Shown piece by piece: positions 34,635-42,559 of a DNA stretch of 64,000 nucleotides. A program made the position numbers and the translations under genes. The notes under the pieces are model-generated. The model had not been told where the DNA came from. It saw nothing but the letters and a program-made list of their open reading frames with translations, and made no database searches. Source of the stretch: RXIX01 sp003989075 (GTDB taxonomy: Bacteria > Pseudomonadota > Gammaproteobacteria > Competibacterales > Competibacteraceae); the NCBI GenBank assembly GCA_029780415.1, contig JAKOYN010000136.1, forward strand, positions 1-64,000, written 5' to 3'. Every line of letters begins with the position of its first letter. Position 1 is the first letter of the stretch.

Positions 34635-35963
34635 TCAGACCAGGGTGAAGAGAAACGCGCACAGGAAACCGGCAATGGTCGCCAGTCCAACCGCCGGACC
34701 CCCGTCAACATAGGCCTCCGGCATCATCACCGAGGCCACCATGGCCAGGATGCCGCCGCCGGCAATGGCGCTGACCAGGGTCAGCAGCATGGGCGAAGCA
34801 TCAACCAGAAACAGGTTGCCCAGCGCCGCCGCCAGCGCACCCGCGATCACCAGCAGGCCCCAGAGGGTGGCAATGCGCCGCGTGCTGAAACCGGCCCGCT
34901 TCATCCCGGCGGCGCTCGCGATCGCCTCGGGCAGATTGGACAGAAACACCGCCACCAGGAAGGTAAAGCGGAACTGTGCCAGCGATTCGAAGGTCGAGCC
35001 GATCACCACGGATTCGGGAATGCCGTCCAGCATCGCGCCAAGAAACAGGGCCAGCGGCGCGCCCGCCGAGGCCTGCCGGGTCATCAGCGCGGTTTCCTCG
35101 GCATGGCTCAGACGCTGCAGATTGGCCAGGGCGATCTGCTGCCAGCTTTCGGCATCGGGTGCATCGTGGCGGCGGACGACGTTCTGCAGGATGCGCTGCG
35201 AATTGAGCGTTTCGACCGCCTGGCGCAGGCGCGGCGAGCAGTCCAGCAGTTCCACGAACGGCTCGCGGGCGATTTTCAGCAGCACGCTGTCGCACAGCGC
35301 TACCACGGTTGCGGTGCGCGGCGCACCGGTCAGCAGGGCGATCTCGCCGAATGATTGCCCCGTGCCAAGCTGGGCCAGTTCGCTGGCGTCGGGCGTGGCC
35401 TCGGGTGCGTCCAGCACGCGCACTGCGCCCTCGTCGATCAGATAGAGCGCATCACCGGCCTCGCCCTGCCGGAAGATCACCGTGCCCGCACTGACCCGCA
35501 GCGGCTCGACGCAGAGCAGCACGCCTTCCATCTCCTCGGGTGGCAGGGCGCGCAGCAATTCAACCCGCGCCAGCTGCGCCAGCCGTTCGGCGGATTGCGC
35601 ATGCTTCTGGCGCTGCAGATACAGCCGGGCCAGCGCCGGGTGGCGCAGGGCAGCGCCATAATGCTCCAGATGGCGGTCGCCAAGTGAATACAGCACCCCG
35701 CCCACGGTAAAGCCGAACGCCACCCACAGCCAGCTACTCAGGCCACTCAGACCGGCCTCATGCAGCAGCCGCTGCGCGCTTTCAAAGGCCAGTTCCATCG
35801 CCAGGGCCTGGATGAGCGCCCCGGTGCCAAAAGCCATGATAATCGCGGTGCTGCGCGGCGCCGGCGTGCGCAACAGACCAATGGCCGCGCCGGCCAGCAG
35901 CGACAGCATGGCCAGCACCGCCAGCAGGATAGCGCCGAAAACACGGGTCGGGTCGAAGCTCAT
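34635..35963 (-). CDS. ZIP-type metal transporter with inserted cyclic-nucleotide-binding domain
   Basis: A 442-residue hybrid. Three N-terminal membrane helices (about residues 9-31, 38-58 and 75-95) are followed by a soluble section. That section contains a cNMP-binding domain at about 131-255 with the phosphate-binding cassette FGEIALLTGAPRTATV (Glu207, Arg216). Then come five more helices of ZIP type with DGIPES (313-318) and NLPEAIA (343-349), where ZIP proteins hold their metal ligands, and MMPEAY. The insertion lies in the cytosolic loop between helices 3 and 4, normally a His-rich metal-sensing loop. This suggests metal transport gated by cAMP or a similar ligand. Substrate and gating are inferred. 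Confidence 0.8.
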   Translation of the reverse strand: MSFDPTRVFGAILLAVLAMLSLLAGAAIGLLRTPAPRSTAIIMAFGTGALIQALAMELAFESAQRLLHEAGLSGLSSWLWVAFGFTVGGVLYSLGDRHLEHYGAALRHPALARLYLQRQKHAQSAERLAQLARVELLRALPPEEMEGVLLCVEPLRVSAGTVIFRQGEAGDALYLIDEGAVRVLDAPEATPDASELAQLGTGQSFGEIALLTGAPRTATVVALCDSVLLKIAREPFVELLDCSPRLRQAVETLNSQRILQNVVRRHDAPDAESWQQIALANLQRLSHAEETALMTRQASAGAPLALFLGAMLDGIPESVVIGSTFESLAQFRFTFLVAVFLSNLPEAIASAAGMKRAGFSTRRIATLWGLLVIAGALAAALGNLFLVDASPMLLTLVSAIAGGGILAMVASVMMPEAYVDGGPAVGLATIAGFLCAFLFTLV

Positions 35964-36056
35964 GGCATGCAGTGTCAGAAGTTGCAGGCGCGGCGCCGAG
36001 GGTTAAGGTATGTACGGATCATCCATTTCCATTCTAGAACAGGCGCGAGCAGGTCA

Positions 36057-37910
36057 ATGGCCGCGCCGGTGAATGCCATGACGGAACCTTTTGATGCGCA
36101 GCGCTTCCTCAGGACGCTTACCACCCTGCCCGGCGTATACCGGATGCTTGATGCGCAGGGCACGGTGCTGTACGTCGGCAAGGCGCGCAATCTGCGCCAG
36201 CGGGTCGCCAGCTATTTCCGCGAGCACCATGCCTCAGCGCGGACCCGCAGTCTGGTGGCCCGGATTCACGCTATCGAAATCACCGTGACCCATACCGAGG
36301 CCGAGGCGCTGATTCTGGAAAGCACGCTGATCAAGCGCCTGCAGCCACGCTATAACGTGCTGTTGCGCGACGATAAGGGCTATCCGTATATCCATGTTGC
36401 CGCGGGCGACTTTCCGCGCCTGGAACTGCATCGTGGCGCGCGGCGAGCGCCGGGGCGTTACTTTGGCCCCTATCCGCACGCCAGCGCGGTTCGCGATACG
36501 CTGAATCTGCTGCAGAAGCTGTTCCGGCTGCGTTCCTGTGAGGATGCCTTCTTCCGGGGTCGCAGCCGGCCCTGTCTGCAGTACCAGATCCAGCGCTGTA
36601 CCGCGCCCTGCGTCGGCTATGTCGATCGCGCCGCCTACCAGCGCCAGCTTGACGATGCCGAGCGCTTTCTGGAGGGACGCAGCGCTCAGATCATCGATGA
36701 CCTGGTGCAGCGTATGGAGCAGGCGGCGACGGCGCTGCGTTTCGAGGAGGCGGCCCAATGCCGAGACCGCATCGCCGAACTGCGTCAGGTGCAGGAGCGT
36801 CAGCATGTGGAAGGCGTCAGCGGCGATCTTGATGTAGTCGCCTGCGTGCTGCGGGCCGGGGTAGCCTGCGTACAGGTGTTCATGTTCCGCGAAGGCCGCC
36901 TGCTGGGCAACAAGGCCTTTTTTCCGCGCCTGCCCGCAGAGGAAGAGGATGATGATGTCGGAGCGAAAACGGTTCTGGCAGCGTTCCTGGCCCAGCATTA
37001 TCTCGACCGGGCGGTGCCGGCTGAACTGCTGGTAACACCCGAACCTGCCGATCTGGCGCTGTTGGCCGAGGCGTTTCAGGCCCGGCTGGGGCGGCGTGTG
37101 GTGCTCAGTGGACGGGTGCGCGGCGAGCGCGCGCGCTGGCTGGAGATGGCGCAGCGTAATGCCGAGCATGCACTGGAAGCCCGCCTATCCAGTCAGGCCG
37201 GCATGCGCCAGCGTCTGATTGCTCTGGCCGGGGTGCTCGGTCTGGCTGCAGCGCCGGCGCGTCTGGAATGCTTCGATATCAGCCATCTGGGTGGCGAGGC
37301 TACGATAGCCTCCTGCGTGGTGTTTGGTACGGAAGGCGCGTTGAAAGCCGCTTATCGGCGCTATGCGATTATGGGCATTACGCCCGGTGATGATTACGCC
37401 GCTCTGCATCAGGCATTGGAGCGGCGCTATGCGCGCCTGGGCGAAGAGGGCATGGTGATGCCCGATGTCGTGCTGATCGACGGTGGCCGCGGACAGTTGG
37501 CGCAGGCGCGTGCAGTTCTGGATGCGCGCGGCGTTACCGGCGTGACCCTGCTCGGTGTTGCCAAGGGTCCAGAGCGCAAACCGGGGCTGGAGACACTTTA
37601 CTTGTCCGGTCAGGACCATCCACTTATACTGCCTGCCAGTTCGGCCGCCTTGCACCTGATCCAGCAGATTCGCGATGAAGCGCACCGCTTTGCGATCACC
37701 GGCCACCGTCAGCGGCGCATGGTCAGCCGCAAGACCTCGGCGCTCGAAAACATTCCCGGTATTGGTCCCAAGCGTCGCCAGGCGCTGCTCAGGCAGTTTG
37801 GCGGGCTTAAGCAGCTCTCGCGGGCGGGCGTCGATGATCTGGCCCGGATAGAGGGGATCAGTGCTGAACTGGCGCAGCGCATTTATGATGCCTTCCATGG
37901 CGATGGTTGA
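36057..37910 (+). CDS. uvrC: UvrABC excinuclease subunit C
   Basis: The 617-residue nuclease makes both incisions in nucleotide excision repair. A GIY-YIG domain lies at the N-terminus (LPGVYRMLDAQGTVLYVGKARNL). A cysteine-rich segment follows (CLQYQIQRCTAPCVGYVD), then a UVR motif binding UvrB (LRFEEAAQCRDRIAELR), an RNase H-like nuclease (CFDISHLGG, VVLIDGGRGQLAQA) and two C-terminal helix-hairpin-helix motifs (IPGIGPKRRQALL). ATG 36057 is preceded by GCAGG; ATG 36078 is the alternative. The next gene is pgsA, 13 bases on, as in E. coli. Confidence 0.96.
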   Translation: MAAPVNAMTEPFDAQRFLRTLTTLPGVYRMLDAQGTVLYVGKARNLRQRVASYFREHHASARTRSLVARIHAIEITVTHTEAEALILESTLIKRLQPRYNVLLRDDKGYPYIHVAAGDFPRLELHRGARRAPGRYFGPYPHASAVRDTLNLLQKLFRLRSCEDAFFRGRSRPCLQYQIQRCTAPCVGYVDRAAYQRQLDDAERFLEGRSAQIIDDLVQRMEQAATALRFEEAAQCRDRIAELRQVQERQHVEGVSGDLDVVACVLRAGVACVQVFMFREGRLLGNKAFFPRLPAEEEDDDVGAKTVLAAFLAQHYLDRAVPAELLVTPEPADLALLAEAFQARLGRRVVLSGRVRGERARWLEMAQRNAEHALEARLSSQAGMRQRLIALAGVLGLAAAPARLECFDISHLGGEATIASCVVFGTEGALKAAYRRYAIMGITPGDDYAALHQALERRYARLGEEGMVMPDVVLIDGGRGQLAQARAVLDARGVTGVTLLGVAKGPERKPGLETLYLSGQDHPLILPASSAALHLIQQIRDEAHRFAITGHRQRRMVSRKTSALENIPGIGPKRRQALLRQFGGLKQLSRAGVDDLARIEGISAELAQRIYDAFHGDG

Positions 37911-37923
37911 TCGTGTTCAGATC

Positions 37924-38481
37924 ATGCAACTGAATCTACCCACCTGGCTGACCCTGTTGCGGATCGCGCTGATCCCGGTATTTGTGGGTGTTTTCTTCAT
38001 GCCCTTTCGCGGTGCCAATCTGCTGTGCAGCGCCCTGTTTGGTCTGGCGGCGCTGACCGACTGGCTGGACGGTTATCTGGCGCGGCGTCTTGGCCAGACC
38101 TCGGCCTTTGGCGCCTTTCTCGATCCGGTCGCCGACAAGCTGATGGTGGCGGCGGCGCTGGTGCTGCTGGTGCAGGCGATTCACACGCCGCTGATGGCGG
38201 TGGCAGCAACCATCATTGTTGGCCGGGAAATCGCCATTTCAGCCTTGCGTGAGTGGATGGCGCAGGTGGGCAGTCATAGCCGGGTCGCAGTGTCGAAAAT
38301 CGGCAAGCTTAAGACTACGGTGCAAATGGTCGCCGTGCTGTTGCTGCTGTATCGGGAGCCGCTGTTCGGGTTTCCGACCCTGGAAGTGGGTCTGGCCTTG
38401 ATGCTGGCGGCGGCGGCGCTGACGCTGTGGTCAATGCTGCACTATCTGGCGGCGGCATGGCCGGTGCTCCGGGACGGCTGA
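37924..38481 (+). CDS. pgsA: CDP-diacylglycerol-glycerol-3-phosphate phosphatidyltransferase
   Basis: A 185-residue inner-membrane enzyme of phosphatidylglycerol synthesis. The CDP-alcohol phosphotransferase motif is complete: DWLDGYLARRLGQTSAFGAFLDPVADK. About five hydrophobic helices are present. ATG 37924 (MQLNLPTWLTLLRIALIP) matches the E. coli start; an in-frame ATG at 37903 overlaps the uvrC end. It is followed by a promoter and three tRNA genes. Confidence 0.95.
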   Translation: MQLNLPTWLTLLRIALIPVFVGVFFMPFRGANLLCSALFGLAALTDWLDGYLARRLGQTSAFGAFLDPVADKLMVAAALVLLVQAIHTPLMAVAATIIVGREIAISALREWMAQVGSHSRVAVSKIGKLKTTVQMVAVLLLLYREPLFGFPTLEVGLALMLAAAALTLWSMLHYLAAAWPVLRDG

Positions 38482-38496
38482 TAAAAAAATTGGCGA

Positions 38497-38514
38497 CCAT
38501 GCTTGACAGCATGG
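38497..38514. promoter_or_regulatory. Perfect inverted repeat centred on the tRNA-Gly -35 box
   Basis: CCATGCT (38497-38503) and AGCATGG (38508-38514) are perfect 7-bp arms with a TGAC spacer. The centre is the TTGACA of the tRNA promoter. It may be a regulator site, a weak pgsA 3' hairpin, or chance. Confidence 0.35.
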
Positions 38515-38530
38515 CTTTTGCCGCTAGAAT
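38503..38530 (+). promoter_or_regulatory. Sigma-70 promoter of the tRNA-Gly gene
   Basis: TTGACA (38503-38508) and TAGAAT (38525-38530) are 16 bases apart. The predicted start, about 38537, is 8 bases before the mature tRNA 5' end, as is usual for tRNA operons. Confidence 0.75.
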
Positions 38531-38544
38531 AGCAGGTCTTCGCA

Positions 38545-38620
<76 letters not shown>

Positions 38621-38630
38621 AGAATTATCG

Positions 38631-38657
38631 AGCCTCGAAGTTCTTCGGGGCTTTTTT
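38631..38657 (+). terminator. Intrinsic terminator after tRNA-Gly
   Basis: AGCCTCGAA and TTCGGGGCT (one T-G pair) form a 9-bp stem with loop GTTC, followed by six Ts at 38652-38657. It separates tRNA-Gly from tRNA-Cys and tRNA-Leu, which in E. coli are cotranscribed with it. Confidence 0.8.
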
Positions 38658-38693
38658 ATGTCTCCGGTGCCTGCCGGGACATCTGCGGGTTTT

Positions 38694-38767
38694 GGCTAGG
38701 TGGCAGAGTGGTCATGCAGCGGCCTGCAAAGCCGTGGACGCCGGTTCGATTCCGACCCTAGCCTCCA
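38694..38767 (+). tRNA. tRNA-Cys(GCA)
   Basis: A 74-base gene with encoded CCA. The acceptor GGCTAGG/CCTAGCC and U73 are as expected for Cys, and the anticodon loop CTGCAAA gives GCA. The T-stem GCCGG/CCGAC has one C-A mismatch at the second pair. No promoter is evident between the upstream terminator and this gene. Confidence 0.93.
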
Positions 38768-38781
38768 AATATCATCCCTTC

Positions 38782-38867
38782 GCTGGTGTGGTGGAATGGT
38801 ATACACACAGGACTTAAAATCCTGCGGCCTCGCGGCCTTGTGGGTTCGAGTCCCACCACCAGCACCA
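38782..38867 (+). tRNA. tRNA-Leu(TAA)
   Basis: An 86-base class II tRNA with encoded CCA. The acceptor GCTGGTG/CACCAGC, A73, anticodon stem CAGGA/TCCTG around CTTAAAA (anticodon TAA) and a long variable arm CGGCCTCGCGGCCTT are intact. It corresponds in position to E. coli leuZ. Confidence 0.96.
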
Positions 38868-39246
38868 TTTGCCTGACACCGGCCTGTTGTGTCGACCTCT
38901 CTCCGTTCCGGATTACCGGAGATTTCGTCCGTGGTCACCGGGATTGGTTCTCTGTCCGCTTGGTGCCACACATTGGTGTTGGAAATCAACGAAAGCCGGC
39001 GAATGGCTCCCCTCACTGTCGCGCTCGACCCCCCGATTCGTCTGTCCCTGAAAGGCGCGCCGCGGGCGATGGATGATGTTAGCGCTGGCTATGCCAATCC
39101 AGGGCGGATCAAGCGCGCCCTTTGGCGAGTGCAAAATTGATCATGCCTGCGTGCAGGGCAAGCGTGCCGGTTTGGAATCGCGGCCTGGAACACCCGCTGA
39201 CGCGCTGCGGAAGTCTGCTATCATCCAATGCCCGCGCCCGCCACGC
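38868..39246. other. Non-coding gap between tRNA-Leu(TAA) and yhbY
   Basis: 379 bases without a convincing gene; short open frames here lack family features and ribosome sites. A weak hairpin AGGGCG/CGCCCT lies near 39101-39121. A weak plus-strand promoter-like pair CTGACG (39197) and TATCAT (39219) has a 16-base spacer; it points toward the genes starting at 39559. No integrase or attachment repeat is evident. Confidence 0.6.
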
Positions 39247-39543
39247 TCAGTCGAGCGCGATGCGCGGCGCTTCGTGATTGCGGCGGAACAGCGTGGCGAT
39301 ATGACCGATGCGCTGGATCTGCGCCGCCGAGGTCGCTGCGCAGATCTCCAGGATCATGCCGTCACGTGCTGCGCGATCCTCGGCATTAACGCGGATCTTG
39401 ATCAGTTCGTGGTGGTCGAGGGCGATCTCGATTTCCTGCATGACCGCATCGGTTAGGCCATTGTCGCCGATGATGACGACCGGTTTGCGAGGGTGGGCGA
39501 GAGCTTTGAGCTGGCGCTTCTGTGGATTTGTAAGGCTGAACAT
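39247..39543 (-). CDS. yhbY: Ribosome assembly RNA-binding protein YhbY
   Basis: A 98-residue CRM-domain protein. It has QKRQLKALAHPRKPVVIIGDNGLTDAV with the GxxG-type loop, and EIALDHHELIKIRV. YhbY binds precursors of the large ribosomal subunit. It is divergent from rlmE as in E. coli. Its start codon is only 15 bases from that of the small membrane protein on the other strand, so its promoter must lie inside that gene. Confidence 0.95.
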   Translation of the reverse strand: MFSLTNPQKRQLKALAHPRKPVVIIGDNGLTDAVMQEIEIALDHHELIKIRVNAEDRAARDGMILEICAATSAAQIQRIGHIATLFRRNHEAPRIALD

Positions 39544-39558
39544 GAAGAGGGACCGGAC

Positions 39559-39825
39559 ATGGCAAAAGATTCGGGCAGTGTAACCGCTGGCAAAGGCCTG
39601 ACGGTAGCCCCGAGCCCCTTGAACGAGGTCAAGCTTGATCTAGGGATCATTTTGGCAGTCGGTGTCCTGCTGTTGCTGGTGCAGGGCCGGGTGGTGAACA
39701 GCCTGTTCCTGCAACTGCTGCTGCTGGTCAGCTATGGCCTGCTGGGCATGGGCTGGATTCTGATCCGGGTGCGCCAGGTGCTGGCCCGCTTCGAACGCGA
39801 GCAGTGCGATCGGCATGGCGCGTAG
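39559..39825 (+). CDS. Small two-helix membrane protein of unknown function
   Basis: An 88-residue protein I do not recognise. A polar N-terminus with PSPLNEVKLDLG is followed by two hydrophobic segments at about residues 28-42 and 48-66 with a short VQGRVVN turn, then a basic tail VRQVLARFEREQ. AGAGGGA precedes ATG 39559. The 3' end overlaps rlmE by 11 bases, which supports translation of this frame and coupling to rlmE. It probably sits in the inner membrane. E. coli has no gene at this place. Confidence 0.65.
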   Translation: MAKDSGSVTAGKGLTVAPSPLNEVKLDLGIILAVGVLLLLVQGRVVNSLFLQLLLLVSYGLLGMGWILIRVRQVLARFEREQCDRHGA

Positions 39826-40435
39826 CAAGAGTAGCAACCGCTGGCTGCGCGAGCATTTCAGCGACGAATACGTTAAGCGCGCCCAGCAGGAAGGCTATCG
39901 CTCACGCGCGGTCTACAAGCTGCTGGAGATTCATGAAAAGGATCGCCTGCTGCGTCCGGGCATGGCGGTGGTCGATCTGGGCGCGGCGCCGGGTGGCTGG
40001 TCGCAACTGGCGGCACAGGTGCTCGGCCCACAGGGCGCCGTTATTGCCCTGGACATCCTGCCGATGGACGCGCTGCCCGGCGTGACCGTCATCGAAGGCG
40101 ATTTTCGCGAGGCTGCAGTGCTGGAACAGCTGCTGGCAACGCTCGATGGGCGGCCGGTGGATCTGGTGATGTCGGACATGGCGCCCAACACCAGCGGTAT
40201 CAAGGCCGTGGATCAGCCGCACAGCATGTACCTGGCGGAACTGGCGCTGGATATGGCCCGGCGCACGCTGCGTCCCGGCGGCGATTTCCTGGCCAAGGTG
40301 TTTCAGGGCGAAGGTTTTGATCTTTTCCTGCGCGAACTGCGTGCCGCGTTTGGTACGGTAGCGCCACGCAAGCCGCGCGCCTCACGGGCACGCAGCGCCG
40401 AGCAGTACCTGCTGGCCAGGAACTATCGGGGCTAA
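39815..40435 (+). CDS. rlmE: 23S rRNA 2'-O-methyltransferase RlmE
   Basis: A 206-residue FtsJ/RlmE enzyme that methylates U2552 in the ribosomal A loop. SAM-binding VVDLGAAPGGWSQ and the catalytic residues Lys35 (YKLLEI), Asp121 (MSDMAPNTSG) and Lys161 (AKVFQGEG) are present, with the late Glu in RSAEQYLLA. It starts within the end of the small membrane-protein gene and precedes ftsH, the conserved order. Confidence 0.96.
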   Translation: MARSKSSNRWLREHFSDEYVKRAQQEGYRSRAVYKLLEIHEKDRLLRPGMAVVDLGAAPGGWSQLAAQVLGPQGAVIALDILPMDALPGVTVIEGDFREAAVLEQLLATLDGRPVDLVMSDMAPNTSGIKAVDQPHSMYLAELALDMARRTLRPGGDFLAKVFQGEGFDLFLRELRAAFGTVAPRKPRASRARSAEQYLLARNYRG

Positions 40436-40539
40436 GCCGGTCTAAAAAAACACTATTTTGCAGCTGAATTCTCTACGCCCGGCAAGGGCTGGCCGGTTTC
40501 CCACCTGGCTCCCATTACAGATTGGTTGAGGTGCGCACC

Positions 40540-42468
40540 TTGAACGATATGGTCAAGAATATTCTCCTGTGGGTGGTCATCGCAGTCGTGCTGATGTCCG
40601 TGTTTAACAGCTTCGGGCCGAAGGTTGCGCCTTCCGCGCAGATGTCCTACTCACAGTTTCTGCAGGAAGCGAAACAGGGGCGGATCGCCCAGGTGACCAT
40701 TGATGGCCGCGCCATCCAGGGCCGCACCGGCAGCGGTGAACGCTTCACCACCTACAGCCCTGAGACCGACAACAGTGCCATGATTGGTGAACTGCTCAAT
40801 CACGGCGTCGACATCGAAGGCCAGCCGCCGGAGAAGCAGGGTCTGCTGATGCAGATTTTCATTAGCTGGTTCCCGATGCTGCTGCTGATTGGCATCTGGG
40901 TCTTCTTCCTGCGGCAGATGCAGGGTGGCGGTGCCGGCCGCGGGGCAATGTCGTTTGGCAAGTCGCGAGCGCGGATGATGAGCGAGGACCAGATCAAGGT
41001 CACCTTCGCCGATGTAGCCGGTGTTGACGAGGCCAAGTCGGAAGTGGCCGAGCTGGTTGAATTCCTGCGCGATCCTGGCAAGTTTCAGAAGCTCGGCGGC
41101 AAGATTCCACGCGGCGTGCTGATGGTCGGTTCGCCCGGCACCGGCAAGACCCTGCTGGCCAAGGCCATCGCCGGCGAGGCCAAGGTGCCATTCTTCTCGA
41201 TTTCCGGTTCCGACTTTGTGGAGATGTTTGTCGGCGTGGGCGCCTCGCGGGTGCGCGACATGTTCGAGCAGGCCAAGAAGCACGCGCCCTGCATCATCTT
41301 CATCGATGAAATCGACGCCGTCGGCCGCCATCGCGGCGCCGGTCTGGGCGGTGGTCATGATGAACGCGAGCAGACCCTGAACCAGCTGCTGGTGGAAATG
41401 GACGGCTTCGAGGGCAACGAGGGCATCATCGTCATTGCCGCTACCAACCGGCCCGACGTGCTCGATCCGGCGCTGCTGCGGCCCGGCCGTTTCGACCGGC
41501 AGGTCGTGGTGCCGCTGCCCGACGTGCGTGGCCGTGAGCAGATTCTCAAGGTGCACATGCGCAAGGTACCGCTGTCCGGTAACGTCAAGCCGGCGCTGAT
41601 TGCCCGGGGCACCCCAGGCTTCTCCGGTGCCGATCTGGCCAATCTGGTCAACGAGGCCGCCCTGTTCGCCGCTCGCTCCAACAAGCGTGACGTGGACATG
41701 GACGATTTCGAAAAGGCCAAGGACAAGATCATGATGGGCGCCGAACGTAAGTCGATGGTGATGAGTGAGGATGAGAAAAAGCTCACCGCCTATCATGAAG
41801 CCGGTCATGCCATTGTCGGTCGCCTGGTGCCGGCGCATGACCCGGTGTACAAGGTCAGTATCATCCCGCGCGGCCGGGCGCTGGGCGTGACCATGTTCCT
41901 GCCTGAGGGTGACCGCTACAGCTACAGCAAGCAGCGCCTGGAAAGCCAGATTTCCAGCCTGTTTGGCGGTCGCATTGCCGAGGCGATCGTATTCGGGCCG
42001 GACTTCGTCACCACAGGTGCGCAGAATGACATCGAGCGCGCGACCGATATCGCCCGCAACATGGTCACCAAATGGGGTCTGTCCGAGCGACTCGGTCCGC
42101 TGACCTACAGCGAGGATGATGGCGAGGTGTTCCTGGGCCGCAGTGTGACCCGGCACAAGAACGTGTCCGACGAGACCGCACATGTGATCGATGAGGAAAT
42201 CCGCTCGACCATCGACCGCAACTACCAGCGCGCCGAGCGTCTGCTGCGCGAGAATTTCGACAAGCTGCACGCCATGGCCGAAGCGCTGATCAAGTACGAA
42301 ACCATTGATGCCGAGCAGATTGATGACATCATGGGTGGCCGGCCGCCGCGCGAACCGGTCGACAACAGTGCCGATCAGGCACCACCCTCGGCAGGGACGC
42401 CGGTTGATTTGAATAAGGATGATGAGCGCGCCAAGGGCTCAATCGGTGATCCAGCCCAGCAGCATTAA
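40540..42468 (+). CDS. ftsH: ATP-dependent zinc metalloprotease FtsH
   Basis: A membrane-bound AAA protease of about 642 residues. Two membrane helices occur near residues 7-28 and 105-125. Walker A GSPGTGKT is at about 197-204, Walker B FIDEIDAVG follows, the second region of homology is LRPGRFDRQ, and the zinc motif HEAGH is at about 419-423. FtsH degrades membrane proteins and regulators such as RpoH and LpxC. TTG 40540 is chosen as start because GAGGTG lies 6 bases upstream; it gives LNDMVKN, like the TTG-initiated form in E. coli. ATG 40549 is the alternative and is too far from that site. Confidence 0.95.
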   Translation: MNDMVKNILLWVVIAVVLMSVFNSFGPKVAPSAQMSYSQFLQEAKQGRIAQVTIDGRAIQGRTGSGERFTTYSPETDNSAMIGELLNHGVDIEGQPPEKQGLLMQIFISWFPMLLLIGIWVFFLRQMQGGGAGRGAMSFGKSRARMMSEDQIKVTFADVAGVDEAKSEVAELVEFLRDPGKFQKLGGKIPRGVLMVGSPGTGKTLLAKAIAGEAKVPFFSISGSDFVEMFVGVGASRVRDMFEQAKKHAPCIIFIDEIDAVGRHRGAGLGGGHDEREQTLNQLLVEMDGFEGNEGIIVIAATNRPDVLDPALLRPGRFDRQVVVPLPDVRGREQILKVHMRKVPLSGNVKPALIARGTPGFSGADLANLVNEAALFAARSNKRDVDMDDFEKAKDKIMMGAERKSMVMSEDEKKLTAYHEAGHAIVGRLVPAHDPVYKVSIIPRGRALGVTMFLPEGDRYSYSKQRLESQISSLFGGRIAEAIVFGPDFVTTGAQNDIERATDIARNMVTKWGLSERLGPLTYSEDDGEVFLGRSVTRHKNVSDETAHVIDEEIRSTIDRNYQRAERLLRENFDKLHAMAEALIKYETIDAEQIDDIMGGRPPREPVDNSADQAPPSAGTPVDLNKDDERAKGSIGDPAQQH

Positions 42469-42503
42469 GGCGCGCGCTGCCAGGCGCGGCAGAGCCTGAA
42501 CCC

Positions 42504-42542
42504 GACCCCTCTTGCCGGTATGGAAGAGGGGTCTTGCATTTT
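42504..42542 (+). terminator. Rho-independent terminator after ftsH
   Basis: A perfect 10-bp stem, GACCCCTCTT (42504-42513) and AAGAGGGGTC (42524-42533), is followed by TTGCATTTT. It lies 36 bases after the ftsH stop and 18 bases before folP, so folP depends on read-through or on an internal promoter. Confidence 0.75.
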
Positions 42543-42559
42543 GACGGGGGAGTGCGGTG

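Noticed and set aside
35760..36056. In-frame extension of uvrC upstream of 36057
   Set aside because: It runs antisense through the ZIP-like gene and lacks UvrC similarity; the GIY-YIG domain begins just after ATG 36057.
38696..39016. Minus-strand open frame over tRNA-Cys and tRNA-Leu(TAA)
   Set aside because: Contains GSESNRRP- and GTRTHKA-like peptides that are typical antisense-tRNA artefacts.
38889..39140. 83-codon plus-strand frame after tRNA-Leu(TAA)
   Set aside because: No ribosome site, no hydrophobic or domain pattern, poor codon bias; more likely chance.
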